A DNA stretch of 64,000 nt, taken from contig NZ_JACFXY010000012.1 of the NCBI RefSeq assembly GCF_014946725.1, positions 1-64,000 of the forward strand, read 5' to 3'. The position numbers were made by a program, and so were the translations under genes. The stretch is from Mixta mediterraneensis (lineage in GTDB: Bacteria > Pseudomonadota > Gammaproteobacteria > Enterobacterales > Enterobacteriaceae). Below the pieces are notes generated by a model, which saw nothing but the letters and a program-made list of their open reading frames with translations, ran no database searches and had not been told where the DNA came from. Within the stretch, counting starts at the first letter, position 1. Each line of letters opens with the position of its first letter. Shown here piece by piece: positions 1 through 9,903 of the stretch.

Positions 1-125
1 GTAAAACACTAATCTCCACTCTGGTCTCCAATGTCATCATTGGCAGTGCCTTAAAACTGCCATTTTTACCCTAGGTGGGTCAGATTTACATCGGCAGGTG
101 GGCCAGTTTTACATCGGTAGCGACA
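1..125 (-). mobile_element. IS21-family element, terminal fragment (copy C)
   Basis: The first 125 bases match the istA-proximal end of the complete copies at 4859-6819 and 57064-59024, in minus orientation. They include the two tandem terminal repeats (CGATGTAAA..CTG.CCCACCT type) and end in GGTAGCGACA, the outer tip. The rest of the element lies left of the window. It has cut the recombinase gene that resumes at 126. Confidence 0.9.
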
Positions 126-570
126 TCCAGGTTTTGCCAGGCTGCTTGATCGCATGGAAAACGGCGATGTGCTGATAGTAACCAAACTGGATCGGCTGGG
201 TCGTGATGCAATGGATGTAAGGAAGACTGTGGAGCAGCTGGCCATGTCAGATATCCGTGTTCACTGTCTCGCGCTGGGAGGCGTTGACCTCACCAGTCCG
301 GCCGGGAAGATGACCATGCAAGTTATTTCGGCTGTTGCTGAATTCGAAAAGGACCTGCTGATTGAGCGAACACATTCAGGTCTTGCACGTGCGAGAGCTG
401 CAGGGAAACGTTTTGGCCGTCCCCCGGCTTTGAGCGATGAGCAGAAGCAGGCTGTGCTTGAACGTATTGACGCCGGGGCCAGCATCAGTTCTATAGCCCG
501 TGATTTTGATACGACCCGACAGACCATACTCAGGGTCAGGGCATCCCGGCCGACAGGGGATACCCCGTAG
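126..570 (+). pseudogene. Serine recombinase (resolvase/invertase family), 5' end removed by IS21-family insertion
   Basis: Translation in frame from 126 gives [20 protein letters not shown], then the resolvase core ([46 protein letters not shown]) and a C-terminal helix-turn-helix ([18 protein letters not shown]). The first roughly 50 residues, which carry the nucleophilic serine and the first part of the catalytic domain, are missing because the element at 1-125 sits directly upstream. The internal ATG at 154 would give 138 residues with no nucleophile. Genes of this kind are usually plasmid multimer resolvases or Tn3-type TnpR proteins, but the subtype cannot be decided from the remnant. 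Confidence 0.85.
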
Positions 571-659
571 GGACATCGTAAATAATTAAGATGGCAGGTG
601 AGCAGGTCTTCCCTGGTTTGTTTTATGTCGCCGCGCCATGATTCAGAAAGGACGAATTT

Positions 660-1979
660 ATGTCAGACATTAAAACCTATCCTGTCGCGTTCACCGGTCA
701 GCTAAAGACTGTTGAGTGCGACGCGGCTTTTCAGAAGGATCATGCTGACACCTTCCGGCGTTATATCCGTTTTGCCCGACAGAACAAGGCAACCACACTT
801 ATCACCTGCCAGTGCATGAAAGGGGGAGAAAGTGAAAATCGCCGTAAACTGAAAGCCTGCTATTCCTCCACACATGACAACTACTGGCTTGCTCGCTGGT
901 CCTATAGTGGTTCAGAACATGCACCAGACTGCCGTTTCTATTCTGTATGGGCGGATGAAAAGCAGAGCGAAATTTACACCTCAGATGTAGTTAAAGCTGT
1001 CTCTCCTGGCTATTTCCGTATAAAGCTGCCTACCGGTCTGCAAAAAAAAGAAGCTACAGAGCGCGTTGCGCCGCCGCATTCGGCAACTTCGGAAACCGGA
1101 AGCAAGCGCCGCCGCCAGCCTGTAATGCGTCTTCTGGGCCTGCTTCACTTCATGTGGGAACAGGCTGAAATTAATCACTGGCATCCAAATTTTGACAAAC
1201 GTAACCGTGACGATGCATGGGCAGCATGGCGCCTGAAGCAGGTTGCCGAAAAAATCAGCGTGGGGAAAACTCCCCTCAAGTCTGTCCTGGTCGTTATGGC
1301 GCGCCCGGGTACACAGGAAATCAAAAACAACTGGGTTACGGTTGATTCAGCAGCTGCGTCAGGCAAACGCCTGGTGATGATTACTTATCTGAAGATCTGT
1401 GGGAGTGAGGAGGAAGGTCAACTGAATGGCATGCTGCCGCTGGGTCAGGCTGCAGGCTTTCCATCCCTCGACGTACCGGCTGACTTAATCAGCCGCCTTA
1501 ACCGGAGTTTTGCCCGTGAACTTAGCGACTGGCGGCGCGGGCAGAAAGTCATGCTGATAGCCGAGACCGATCCACCGATTAAAAAATTCAGGCAGCGGGA
1601 CGGTAAGCCTGTGCCTTACAGCACCTGCAATGTCATTGACGCGGCCCTGATGACCGTCAGCCCCAGATTTATTCCTCTCGACTCGTCATGGGAAGGCGTG
1701 ATCGAAGAAAAGCTCTGGCAGGAGAAACGTCAGTTCGTTAAGCCCCTGCGCTATGACGGTGAGGCGGACGTATTCCCTGACTTTTTGCTGAAAGACGTTC
1801 CGGGTCGGGACATTGTGCCGCTGGAGGTGTTCGGTATGAACACACCTGATTATCTCGCACGTAAGGCAGTTAAGCTTGCGCACTACCGTGAAGAGTATGG
1901 CGAGGGCAACTGGTGGAGCTGGGATGCCCATTTAGCAGGCGCATCAGATAACATTCCTGCTTTCCCGAAAAAAGGCTGA
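660..1979 (+). CDS. DUF1173 family plasmid protein (439 aa)
   Basis: The protein is intact, with start ATG at 660 preceded by an AAAGGA ribosome site. It resembles the DUF1173 proteins of enterobacterial plasmids, whose function is unknown. A cysteine cluster lies near residues 50-90 (CQC, then KAC and DCRFY) and could bind a metal. Near the C-terminus, VFPDFLL, then PLEVFG and a downstream lysine, recall the acidic core of PD-(D/E)xK nuclease folds; this is inference from pattern only. No signal peptide or membrane segment is visible. It lies between the recombinase remnant and the polymerase V cassette, which face it in convergent orientation, so it is part of the plasmid-derived block. Confidence 0.75.
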   Translation: MSDIKTYPVAFTGQLKTVECDAAFQKDHADTFRRYIRFARQNKATTLITCQCMKGGESENRRKLKACYSSTHDNYWLARWSYSGSEHAPDCRFYSVWADEKQSEIYTSDVVKAVSPGYFRIKLPTGLQKKEATERVAPPHSATSETGSKRRRQPVMRLLGLLHFMWEQAEINHWHPNFDKRNRDDAWAAWRLKQVAEKISVGKTPLKSVLVVMARPGTQEIKNNWVTVDSAAASGKRLVMITYLKICGSEEEGQLNGMLPLGQAAGFPSLDVPADLISRLNRSFARELSDWRRGQKVMLIAETDPPIKKFRQRDGKPVPYSTCNVIDAALMTVSPRFIPLDSSWEGVIEEKLWQEKRQFVKPLRYDGEADVFPDFLLKDVPGRDIVPLEVFGMNTPDYLARKAVKLAHYREEYGEGNWWSWDAHLAGASDNIPAFPKKG

Positions 1980-1984
1980 TTCAA

Positions 1985-2242
1985 CTATTTATCATTTTCA
2001 GTTTTTGCATAAACCGCATCATTTCCTGAAAGGTACTGTCTGGACAGCTCCCTGTAGAAAGTCAGTCGCTCACGGAAATAATCCCGATAATGCTCTGGCT
2101 GCTGACGCTCTACCTCAGCGGCCAGGACCGGCATATTCATGCGCTCTTTATAAGCCACGCCGGATGCTGCGAGATCAATATTCACCCGTTCCCGTTCTTC
2201 TGTAGAGCGTCTAGCAATATTATTTTCACGATGTTCTGTCAT
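1985..2242 (-). CDS. Small charged hypothetical protein downstream of umuC (85 aa)
   Basis: The start ATG at 2242 has a strong AGAGGA ribosome site 8 bases upstream and follows the umuC stop by only 29 bases on the same strand, so it is probably the last gene of the polymerase V operon. The product is very rich in Arg and Glu (ARRSTEERERV, EHYRDYFRERLTFYRELS), looks mainly helical and has no membrane segment. I do not recognise a family. Its stop faces the DUF1173 stop a few bases away. The name of ImpC, the small protein of plasmid imp operons, comes to mind because of gene size, but gene order differs and no similarity is claimed. Confidence 0.6.
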   Translation of the reverse strand: MTEHRENNIARRSTEERERVNIDLAASGVAYKERMNMPVLAAEVERQQPEHYRDYFRERLTFYRELSRQYLSGNDAVYAKTENDK

Positions 2243-2271
2243 ACGTTTATCCTCTTTGCCACGTAATCGCG

Positions 2272-3531
2272 CTATTTCACTGTCAGTATTTCTGTAAGAC
2301 AGGTGGTATACCGTGGCGATAGCATCTCACGTTTCATCTGCCAGGCATTATCAGTCCCCTGACCGGCGAACCAGACTTTACCCAGCCCGGACCGATTTAT
2401 CTGGTCTACAGCAGACATCAGCGCATCAGCATTTGCGCGCGGCAGCTGCTGACTGAACATATCAAGCTGTGCTACTCCTGACTGATAAAAATCCCCCAGC
2501 GTGATGCCAGCTTTTGCGTACCGGTATCCGTCCCGCCATACAGTTTCAAGAGCTCGCAGGGCAAAGCCGATAATATCGCGAGTGTCACTGGTGGGATATT
2601 CACATGTCATCGCAGCCGTATTAGCGTACTGAGGCTCAGTTCCATATCGGCCTGTGGCGACAGAAACACTGATGTGACGGCACTTAGAACCCTGCTCACG
2701 CAGTTTCTCTGCAGCGCGGGTGGCATACGTGACAATGGCCTGCTGTAACTCGTCAATGCTGGTCACTCGCTGCCCGAAACTGCGGCTCACTACAATCTGT
2801 TGTTTCGGCGGAGGTGCGTCTTCCAGTGCCAGGCAGGATTCTCCATTGAGTTCGCGAACTGTCCGCTCAACTATCACATCAAAACTCTTACGGATCATGC
2901 TGATGTTACTGTCAGCCAGCTGCAGAGCCGTAGAGATACCCATTGTATGCAGGCGTTTGCTGAGCCTGCTACCTATACCCCAGACATCATCCACGTTTAC
3001 CAGCGCCATAAGCTTACGTTGTCGTTCGGGGCTTGAAAGATCGACTATACCATTTGTCTGGGTCCATTTTTTAGCGGCAAAATTGGCCAGTTTGGCAAGT
3101 GTTTTGGAAGGGCCGAACCCCACGCCTATAGTTAGCCCTATCTCCTTCCTTACCCTGTCACGCATCTGATGCCCGTATTCTTCCAGCGGCATATAAGCGG
3201 CTATGCCGCTGACATCCAGAAAAGATTCATCAATCGAATAGATTTCCTGTCCGGGTGCTATGTCGCCCAGGATAGCCATCATCCTTGCAGACATGTCGCC
3301 ATAAAGCGCGTAATTCGAGCTGAAAATATGAACGCCATTATCCCGGAAATAACGTTCGTTTTTGAAAAGCGGAGCTCCCATTTTTATGCCCAGCCGCTTT
3401 GCCTCAGCTGAGCGTGCAATGACGCAGCCATCATTATTAGAAACGACACAGATAGGTTTCCCGCGCAGATCGGGTCTGAACACGGTTTCGCAGGACGCAT
3501 AGAAATTATTGGCGTCAGCAAGTGCAAACAT
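2272..3531 (-). CDS. umuC: UmuC-type translesion DNA polymerase V catalytic subunit (419 aa)
   Basis: This Y-family polymerase is intact. The first palm motif is MFALADANNFYASCE with Asp6, and YSIDESFLD places Asp101 and Glu102 exactly where UmuC has them. Full length (419 versus 422 residues) and a QLDMF beta-clamp peptide near residue 355 support function. The start ATG at 3531 has GGAGG six bases upstream. It is encoded 57 bases after the UmuD-prime-like gene rather than overlapping it as in E. coli umuDC. Cassettes of this type on plasmids (mucAB, impCAB, rumAB) raise damage-induced mutation. It lies in the plasmid-derived block beside the origin. Confidence 0.93.
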   Translation of the reverse strand: MFALADANNFYASCETVFRPDLRGKPICVVSNNDGCVIARSAEAKRLGIKMGAPLFKNERYFRDNGVHIFSSNYALYGDMSARMMAILGDIAPGQEIYSIDESFLDVSGIAAYMPLEEYGHQMRDRVRKEIGLTIGVGFGPSKTLAKLANFAAKKWTQTNGIVDLSSPERQRKLMALVNVDDVWGIGSRLSKRLHTMGISTALQLADSNISMIRKSFDVIVERTVRELNGESCLALEDAPPPKQQIVVSRSFGQRVTSIDELQQAIVTYATRAAEKLREQGSKCRHISVSVATGRYGTEPQYANTAAMTCEYPTSDTRDIIGFALRALETVWRDGYRYAKAGITLGDFYQSGVAQLDMFSQQLPRANADALMSAVDQINRSGLGKVWFAGQGTDNAWQMKREMLSPRYTTCLTEILTVK

Positions 3532-3588
3532 GCTTTGCCTCCGGCTTATCAGAGCTTATACGCACCATAGTGTATCTGAGGAAGTTAT

Positions 3589-3966
3589 TCATTCACTGAG
3601 TGGATGAGTGAAACCGAGTCCGGCGATATCGTTCAGCGCATAGGCCACAACACCCCATACCGGCAGCTCCTGGCTTTCGTCCAGCAGGGTAATGGTCTCA
3701 TCGCCTCTGAGCTCCTGAAGAGCCGGAACAGGGTTTATAAGCAGTCTGCGAAGCACAAGTTCTCCATCAACTTCAGCCACTATGATGTGCCTGTGCTGAG
3801 GTGTAAGTGCACGATCAATTGCGAGAACTGACCCCTGCATAATGCCAGCTTCAGGGTAATTGCTGTCGCTTCTAACAAGGAACGTTGAATGAGGTGATAA
3901 CGAGACTAAGTCGCCCAGACTGAGCCGCTGTTCTGCAAAATTTTGTGCAGGATTCTGAAATGCCAT
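3589..3966 (-). CDS. umuD: UmuD-prime-like polymerase V accessory subunit, pre-shortened and lacking the catalytic dyad (125 aa)
   Basis: I place the start at ATG 3966 because GAAGG lies 8 bases upstream; the earlier ATG at 3987 has no ribosome site. From there the product reads MAFQNPAQNFAEQRLSLGD, which aligns with E. coli UmuD from Phe26, one residue after the Cys24/Gly25 cleavage point. It therefore begins where processed UmuD-prime begins. In the block SMxxGGI of UmuD the nucleophile Ser60 corresponds to Asn36 here (SNYPEAGI), and Lys97 in TVKKL corresponds to Arg73 (VLRRL). VDGE and the C-terminal WGVV strand are kept. It should pair with the UmuC encoded next to it without needing RecA-stimulated self-cleavage. 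P1 HumD is a known natural UmuD-prime homologue. Confidence 0.8.
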   Translation of the reverse strand: MAFQNPAQNFAEQRLSLGDLVSLSPHSTFLVRSDSNYPEAGIMQGSVLAIDRALTPQHRHIIVAEVDGELVLRRLLINPVPALQELRGDETITLLDESQELPVWGVVAYALNDIAGLGFTHPLSE

Positions 3967-3986
3967 GTGTAGTACCTTCGGATTCA

Positions 3987-4002
3987 TTGTTCTATTCGAC
4001 AG
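3987..4002 (-). promoter_or_regulatory. Possible degenerate LexA box upstream of the UmuD-prime-like gene
   Basis: On the minus strand the 16-mer is CTGTCGAATAGAACAA: a perfect CTGT half, eight bases, and ACAA in place of ACAG. It ends 20 bases before the preferred start at 3966, a position typical for SOS operators. The AT-alternating core of strong boxes is absent, so this is a weak candidate. Confidence 0.35.
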
Positions 4003-4062
4003 TTTAACAAGACAAAAGAGAGCCTTTAGCTCAGCGGTAGAAATAAGTCCTACTACATTGGT

Positions 4063-4218
4063 TTATCCACATTTCCACAGGATAGATCCAATAGATTATC
4101 CATGTAGATCCCTATAGAACCTATAGATCCAGGAGCCCTGAAACCCTTATGCAGCAAAGCCTGAAGAAGAGGTTGAATGTTTATAAACAGGATGGAAAAT
4201 GTTTGTAAACTGGATGAA
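4063..4218 (+). other. Plasmid replication origin region (DnaA box and iteron-like repeats)
   Basis: A consensus DnaA box TTATCCACA lies at 4063-4071. Three copies of (A/G)TAGATCC follow at 4082, 4104 and 4123. Two imperfect 21-base direct repeats begin AATGTTTATAAACAGGATGG at 4176 and AATGTTTGTAAACTGGATGA at 4198, a spacing of 22 bases or two helical turns. The repeats lie directly before the repA start at 4265, as expected for an iteron-controlled IncFIB-like replicon. Confidence 0.7.
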
Positions 4219-4264
4219 GGCTTCCACCATTCACACCACTCTTCAGCTTGTGGAAAAGTTAATT

Positions 4265-4858
4265 ATGAATAGTAATAACAGTGACTTATACCTAATCGAT
4301 GTGCTGAGTGTAAGTAACGGTGGAAAAAAGTTAACCCCAAGCAGCAATAGCACGGTACAACCCGTTGCGCTTATGCGTCTTGGTCTATTTGTGCCTACTT
4401 TGAAACGTAAGGGGAGTGATTCTGGAAGCGTGACTATTGATGCCTCTAATGAGCTTTCAGAGTTAGAAATCGCACAGGCTGAAGGCTATACAGATATCCG
4501 TATTTCTGGCCCGCGTTTGTCCATGGAGACTGATTTTAAGGTATGGGTGGCTATCATAGTTTCATTCAGTCGTTACGGTGCAACGAGTAACTCTATTGAG
4601 CTGCCGTTCACGCAATTTGCATCGTTCGCGGGTTATCCTGACAAAGAGAAAACAACAGTTCTTCGTAACCGAATATCTGAGTCTTTAACTCGCTTACGCG
4701 GCACAACCATAAGTCTTTCCTCAAAAAACAAAGCCAAACATACAGTTACTGGCTTACTCCAGCGTGGCCAATATGATACCGAAGCCGATACAATCAGGCT
4801 TCAGGCTGACGAATCTCTCTGGGAACTCTACCGTATAGATAACCAGGTATTGCTTCAG
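4265..4858 (+). pseudogene. repA: IncFIB-type replication initiator RepA, 3' part removed by IS21-family insertion
   Basis: The start at 4265 (MNSNNSDLYLIDVLSV) is preferred over the in-frame ATG at 4199, which lies inside an iteron. The product carries the hallmark VQPVALMRLGLFVPTLK, then ISGPRLSMETDFKVWV and LQADESLWELYRID of IncFIB RepA proteins (Rep_3-like initiators). After about 198 residues (QVLLQ) the frame runs into the IS21-family element, so about 110-130 C-terminal residues, including the second winged-helix domain, are lost. Replication from this origin should be dead, which fits a plasmid now carried passively by another replicon. Confidence 0.88.
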
Positions 4859-4943
4859 TGTCGCTACCGATGTAAAACTGGCCCACCTGCCGATGTAAAT
4901 CTGACCCACCTAGGGTAAAAATGGCAGTTTTAAGGCACTGCCA

Positions 4944-6757
<1,814 letters not shown>

Positions 6758-6819
6758 TTCAAAGGGGGTGGGTCAGTTTTACTTTGGCAGGGTGGGTCAG
6801 AATTCGATCGGTATTGACA

Positions 6820-7530
6820 CCATCCTATTTACGTTTTAAAAAGTTGCTGAAAATAGAGTACGGGTACGCTATATGAGAAAACAAAAAATTAAGAAAACAA
6901 CCCTATCATTCAGAATGCTGTATTTCATTCCTGTCTGTTATGGCACGGGTGGCGATACAGAAATAATGGCGCAGTGCATAAGTGTTTGTCTGCCAGACGC
7001 TTGTAATTATCACGCCCCTCTATTTTTAACCGGTTTTTGTCACGTTCTGTTAATCTAAACCTTAACAGGTAATGTTCTACCCAGCAGAGAACTGTGCTCT
7101 TCCACGCACAGGCACAGGCAGATTTAGTCCAGCGATACCCAAGGCAATACGACTCCGGGTAAAATCACTGAGGAACTATTGCTCATCCTTTGCCAGCAGA
7201 GCATTATAGCTTAATCACTGACATATCCAAGCCGAATGGAGTCATAGGAAACGAGAATATTCTCTCTGGCTTCTGCTGAGAAATTGCAATGCGCTTTATT
7301 TTTATGCATACATAAAAGCCAGTTTTAATAAAGCACTATTTTACCACGACGTGACAGTTAACGTTTAATCAATCACAAGCCTGTGCTGCTAAGAGAATAA
7401 CCAGACACCTGTTATTTAGGTAATTTATATTCATAGCTTTAATAAATTTAGGTGTTTAGCCATAGAACACTATTAAAGAGTTTTAAAGCAGAAAAATAAA
7501 CCCAGCAGAGATGGGGGGTTTAATATCCTG
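6820..7530 (+). other. 711-bp plasmid-type stretch without a recognisable gene
   Basis: AT-rich DNA between the IS21-family copy and the IS1 remnant. The longest reading frame (6873-7058, 61 residues) has no convincing ribosome site or family resemblance. I see no tRNA, strong terminator or repeat array. It is probably leftover plasmid sequence whose genes were removed by IS-mediated deletions. Confidence 0.5.
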
Positions 7531-7849
7531 GGTAATGACTCCAACTTACTGATAGTGTTTTATGTTCAGATAATGTCCGATGACCTTGTCATGCAGCTCC
7601 ACCGATTTTGAGAACGACAGTGACTTCCGTCCCAGCCTTGCCAGATGTTGTCTCAGATTCAGGTTATGTCGCTCAATGCGCTGAGTGTAACGCTTGCTGA
7701 TAACGTGCAGCTTTCCCTTCAGGCGTGATTCATACAGCGGCCAGCCATCCGTCATCCATACCACGACCTCAAAGGCCGACAGCAGGCTCAGAAGACGCTC
7801 CAGTGTGGCCAGAGTGCGTTCACCGAAGACGTGTGCCACAACCGTCCTC
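7531..7849 (-). mobile_element. IS1 right-end remnant (319 of about 768 bp)
   Basis: GGTAATGACTCCAACTTACT at 7531 is the IS1 right terminal repeat. The sequence continues as IS1 until 7849, where the IS3-family element begins. The left part of IS1 is not found on the far side of that element, so insertion was followed by deletion. Confidence 0.93.
7546..7849 (-). pseudogene. insB: IS1 transposase InsB, N-terminally truncated
   Basis: About 100 C-terminal residues remain, beginning [20 protein letters not shown] and running through [20 protein letters not shown] and [20 protein letters not shown] to the natural end NIKHYQ. The N-terminal zinc-finger/InsA part and the first catalytic region are missing. 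A reading frame that enters from the neighbouring IS3 end adds about 26 foreign residues. Not functional. Confidence 0.92.
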
Positions 7850-7891
7850 TGAACCGCCCCGGTTTTCCGGGAGAGTATTTTAGTTGGGAAC

Positions 7892-8770
7892 TCAGGCTGC
7901 CAGATCCTTATTCCCGATGGAAGCATAATATGCCCGTTCGGCTTCTGCCGGTGGGATGTGCCCCAGCCTTTCCAGCAGCCGGCGATTGTTGTACCAGTCC
8001 ACCCACGCCAGCGTCGCCAGCTCCACTTCGCCGCGGTTTTTCCAGCTTTGCCTGTGTATCACCTCCGCTTTGTACAGGCCGTTGATGCTTTCGGCCATCG
8101 CGTTATCATAAGAGTCACCCGTGCTTCCCGTTGAAGCCAGAAGCTCCGCCTCCTGCAACCGCTGTGTGTAGGCCAGCGACACGTACTGTGAACCTTTGTC
8201 GCTGTGATGGATGGTTCCTGATGGCCGACGGGCCCACAGCGCCTGCTCCAGCGCATCCAGCACGAACGTCGTCTCCATCGACGATGACACCCGCCAGCCC
8301 ACGATGCGACCGGCGAACACGTCGATAATGAACGCTACGTATGCGAAGCCCTGCCAGGTGCTGGCGTACGTGAAGTCTGCCACCCACAGCTGGTCAGGGC
8401 GTTCAGCCACGAACTGACGGTTCACCCGGTCATGCGCGGCAGGGGTCTTACGGCTGACGGTGGTTCGCACCTTTTTACCTCGCAGTACGCCGGTTAGGCC
8501 CATGGACTTCATCAGCCTCGCGATGGTGCATCGGGCCACGCTGAAGCCCTCCCGTAGCAGCTGGCGCCAGACCTTGCGAACACCATAGACGCCGTAGTTT
8601 TCGTCGTACACGCGCTGTATCTCCTGCTTCAGTTTCTCATCACGCTGGTCGCGATGGCTACGTCTGTCAGGATGCAGCTGATATTCACGGTAGCGGTAGT
8701 ATGACGACGGGGCGATATCCAGCTCATGGCATACCGGTCCGACCCCGTATTCATCGCTCAGGGTATCCAC
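7892..8770 (-). CDS. IS3-family transposase OrfB (rve integrase core)
   Basis: The protein has the HTH_21 segment ([13 protein letters not shown]) and the rve core with [10 protein letters not shown] (first Asp), [10 protein letters not shown] (second Asp) and [18 protein letters not shown] (Glu). About 292 residues from the first GTG, but it is normally made as an OrfAB fusion: a -1 slip on AAAAAA (8782-8787 on the plus strand) changes the frame so that WKK of OrfA continues [13 protein letters not shown]. No internal stop codons. Confidence 0.93.
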   Translation of the reverse strand: MDTLSDEYGVGPVCHELDIAPSSYYRYREYQLHPDRRSHRDQRDEKLKQEIQRVYDENYGVYGVRKVWRQLLREGFSVARCTIARLMKSMGLTGVLRGKKVRTTVSRKTPAAHDRVNRQFVAERPDQLWVADFTYASTWQGFAYVAFIIDVFAGRIVGWRVSSSMETTFVLDALEQALWARRPSGTIHHSDKGSQYVSLAYTQRLQEAELLASTGSTGDSYDNAMAESINGLYKAEVIHRQSWKNRGEVELATLAWVDWYNNRRLLERLGHIPPAEAERAYYASIGNKDLAA

Positions 8771-8778
8771 CAGGAGGG

Positions 8779-9105
8779 CTATTTTTTCCAGAGGCGGTCG
8801 AACTCCGCCTTCGCAAAATAAGCTGAGGCCTGCCGCAGGGTATCATTGCTGCGCCGCAGCTCGCGGGTCTCACGCTCCAGCTCTTTCAGGCGCTGGCGCT
8901 CAGTGGGGGGGAGACCACCCTCACCGCCACCCGCATCACGTTCATACTGACGCAGCCAGATACGCAGGGTCTCCGGCGTGCAGCCGATTTTAGGGGCGAT
9001 GGAACTCAGGGCTGCCCACTGTGAGTCATATCCGTCCTGGCATTCCAGAACCATGCGGACGGCGCGCTGCCGTATCTCGGGGGAAAAACGTGTATTTTTA
9101 GTCAT
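8779..9105 (-). CDS. IS3-family transposase OrfA (108 aa)
   Basis: A helix-turn-helix (APKIGCTPETLRIWLRQYER, residues about 37-56) is followed by a leucine-rich coiled coil (RLKELERETRELRRSNDTLR), as in IS51-group OrfA proteins. It ends FDRLWKK at the A6 slippery run used to make the OrfAB fusion transposase. Confidence 0.93.
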   Translation of the reverse strand: MTKNTRFSPEIRQRAVRMVLECQDGYDSQWAALSSIAPKIGCTPETLRIWLRQYERDAGGGEGGLPPTERQRLKELERETRELRRSNDTLRQASAYFAKAEFDRLWKK

Positions 9106-9161
9106 CCTGTTTACCTCTCTCTCAGGGAGTTTAGTCTCCAGGATTCCCGGGGCGGTTCAAA

Positions 9162-9533
9162 GTGAATACAGCTCACATCTATGTAATAGGCAGCGGTAAC
9201 CCGCATACCCGAAAAGGTTTCGCACGTGTCCTGATAGAACAGGACAGTCGGAAAACGCCAGTTATCTTTAATTATGAAGACACTACTTATAAGCGCAGCC
9301 AGATCCAGGGCATGATCGATGCTGTACTGCAGCTCGATTACCCTCACCATGTGGTATTCATCAGCGCCTCACCGCTGGCGCTGGAAAAAGCTGAAATTTG
9401 TGAAGGACCTAACCGGGATCTAATCTACGAGCTGTATCGAGTTCTGTCTGCTAAGGGCTGTACGTACGCATTCGATTTTCGAGCAGGAAAGGGAAAAGAG
9501 ATAAACAAACTGCTGGCAGAGCACAACGTCTGA
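9162..9533 (+). CDS. Plasmid-type hypothetical protein with RNase H-like layout (123 aa)
   Basis: The apparent start is GTG at 9162, three bases from the IS3-family end, so the true start may have been lost. The order of elements resembles the RNase HI fold: a first strand (AHIYVIGSGN), a second block TTYKRSQIQGMIDAV like the helix A region TTNNRMELMAAIVAL, a strand HVVFISASPLAL, a helix RDLIYELYRVL, and TYAFDFRAGKGKEINKLLAEH like WVKGHAGHPENERCDELA. The four catalytic acids of RNase HI are not conserved (Gln, Ala and Asn at the matching points), so catalysis is doubtful. Family assignment is inference. Confidence 0.5.
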   Translation: MNTAHIYVIGSGNPHTRKGFARVLIEQDSRKTPVIFNYEDTTYKRSQIQGMIDAVLQLDYPHHVVFISASPLALEKAEICEGPNRDLIYELYRVLSAKGCTYAFDFRAGKGKEINKLLAEHNV

Positions 9534-9589
9534 TTTTGACGCTCCCAGCGTCTTCCAGCTTTATGCCCACTGTAGTGCTTCTTACCATA

Positions 9590-9886
9590 TTAAGCTGGCG
9601 GTTCCATCAACTGCTCGATAGCAAAGATGAGCGCCGGTTCAGCTTCCTCTGTTCTATTAACCTGTTCCTTAAGCAATAGCACGAGCTCGCGTTTAATCAT
9701 CTCTCGGCTGATTTCCAGGCCATCCGCAGCTCTGCTCAGACAGATCATGCCGGTGAGTCTGCAGGCTCTCCAGTAAGTCGATTCGATTTCGTCATCTTCA
9801 GCGTTCTGCATCAGTAACTCTCCCATTCGGATTAAGGGATTATGCGCGAAGAGCATGGAGGCGCAAGTCATCAGTAAGCGTCTCAT
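9590..9886 (-). CDS. Hypothetical plasmid protein, start lies in the IS66 end (98 aa)
   Basis: The first codons (MRRL) are read from the IS66 terminal repeat at 9874-9886, so the native 5' end was replaced or the real start is an internal Met such as the one in MGELLMQNAEDDE. The body is helical, with IESTYWRACRLTGMICLSRA and REMIKRELVLLLKEQVN, and has no membrane segment. I do not recognise a family. It converges with the RNase H-like gene. Possibly a 5'-truncated pseudogene. Confidence 0.45.
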   Translation of the reverse strand: MRRLLMTCASMLFAHNPLIRMGELLMQNAEDDEIESTYWRACRLTGMICLSRAADGLEISREMIKRELVLLLKEQVNRTEEAEPALIFAIEQLMEPPA

Positions 9887-9903
9887 CCAGACCGTATTGA
9901 CGC

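Larger units (their letters stand above)
7850..9159 (-). mobile_element. IS3-family insertion sequence, complete (1310 bp, ISEhe3/IS1222-like)
   Basis: Inverted repeats beginning TGAACCGCCCCGG lie at both ends (7850 onward, and ending 9159 on the opposite strand). It encodes OrfA and OrfB with a -1 frameshift site. The flanks do not match: truncated IS1 is on the left and an unrelated gene is on the right, so an adjacent deletion or recombination occurred. The named relatives are from memory of OrfA wording, not from a search. Confidence 0.92.

Noticed and set aside
126..4858. IS21-flanked composite transposon spanning the plasmid genes
   Set aside because: Copies C and A share no target duplication, IS21-family elements do not typically form such units, and the cut genes show two separate insertions.
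6873..7058. 61-residue frame in the plasmid gap
   Set aside because: No ribosome site, no recognised motif, AT-rich context.
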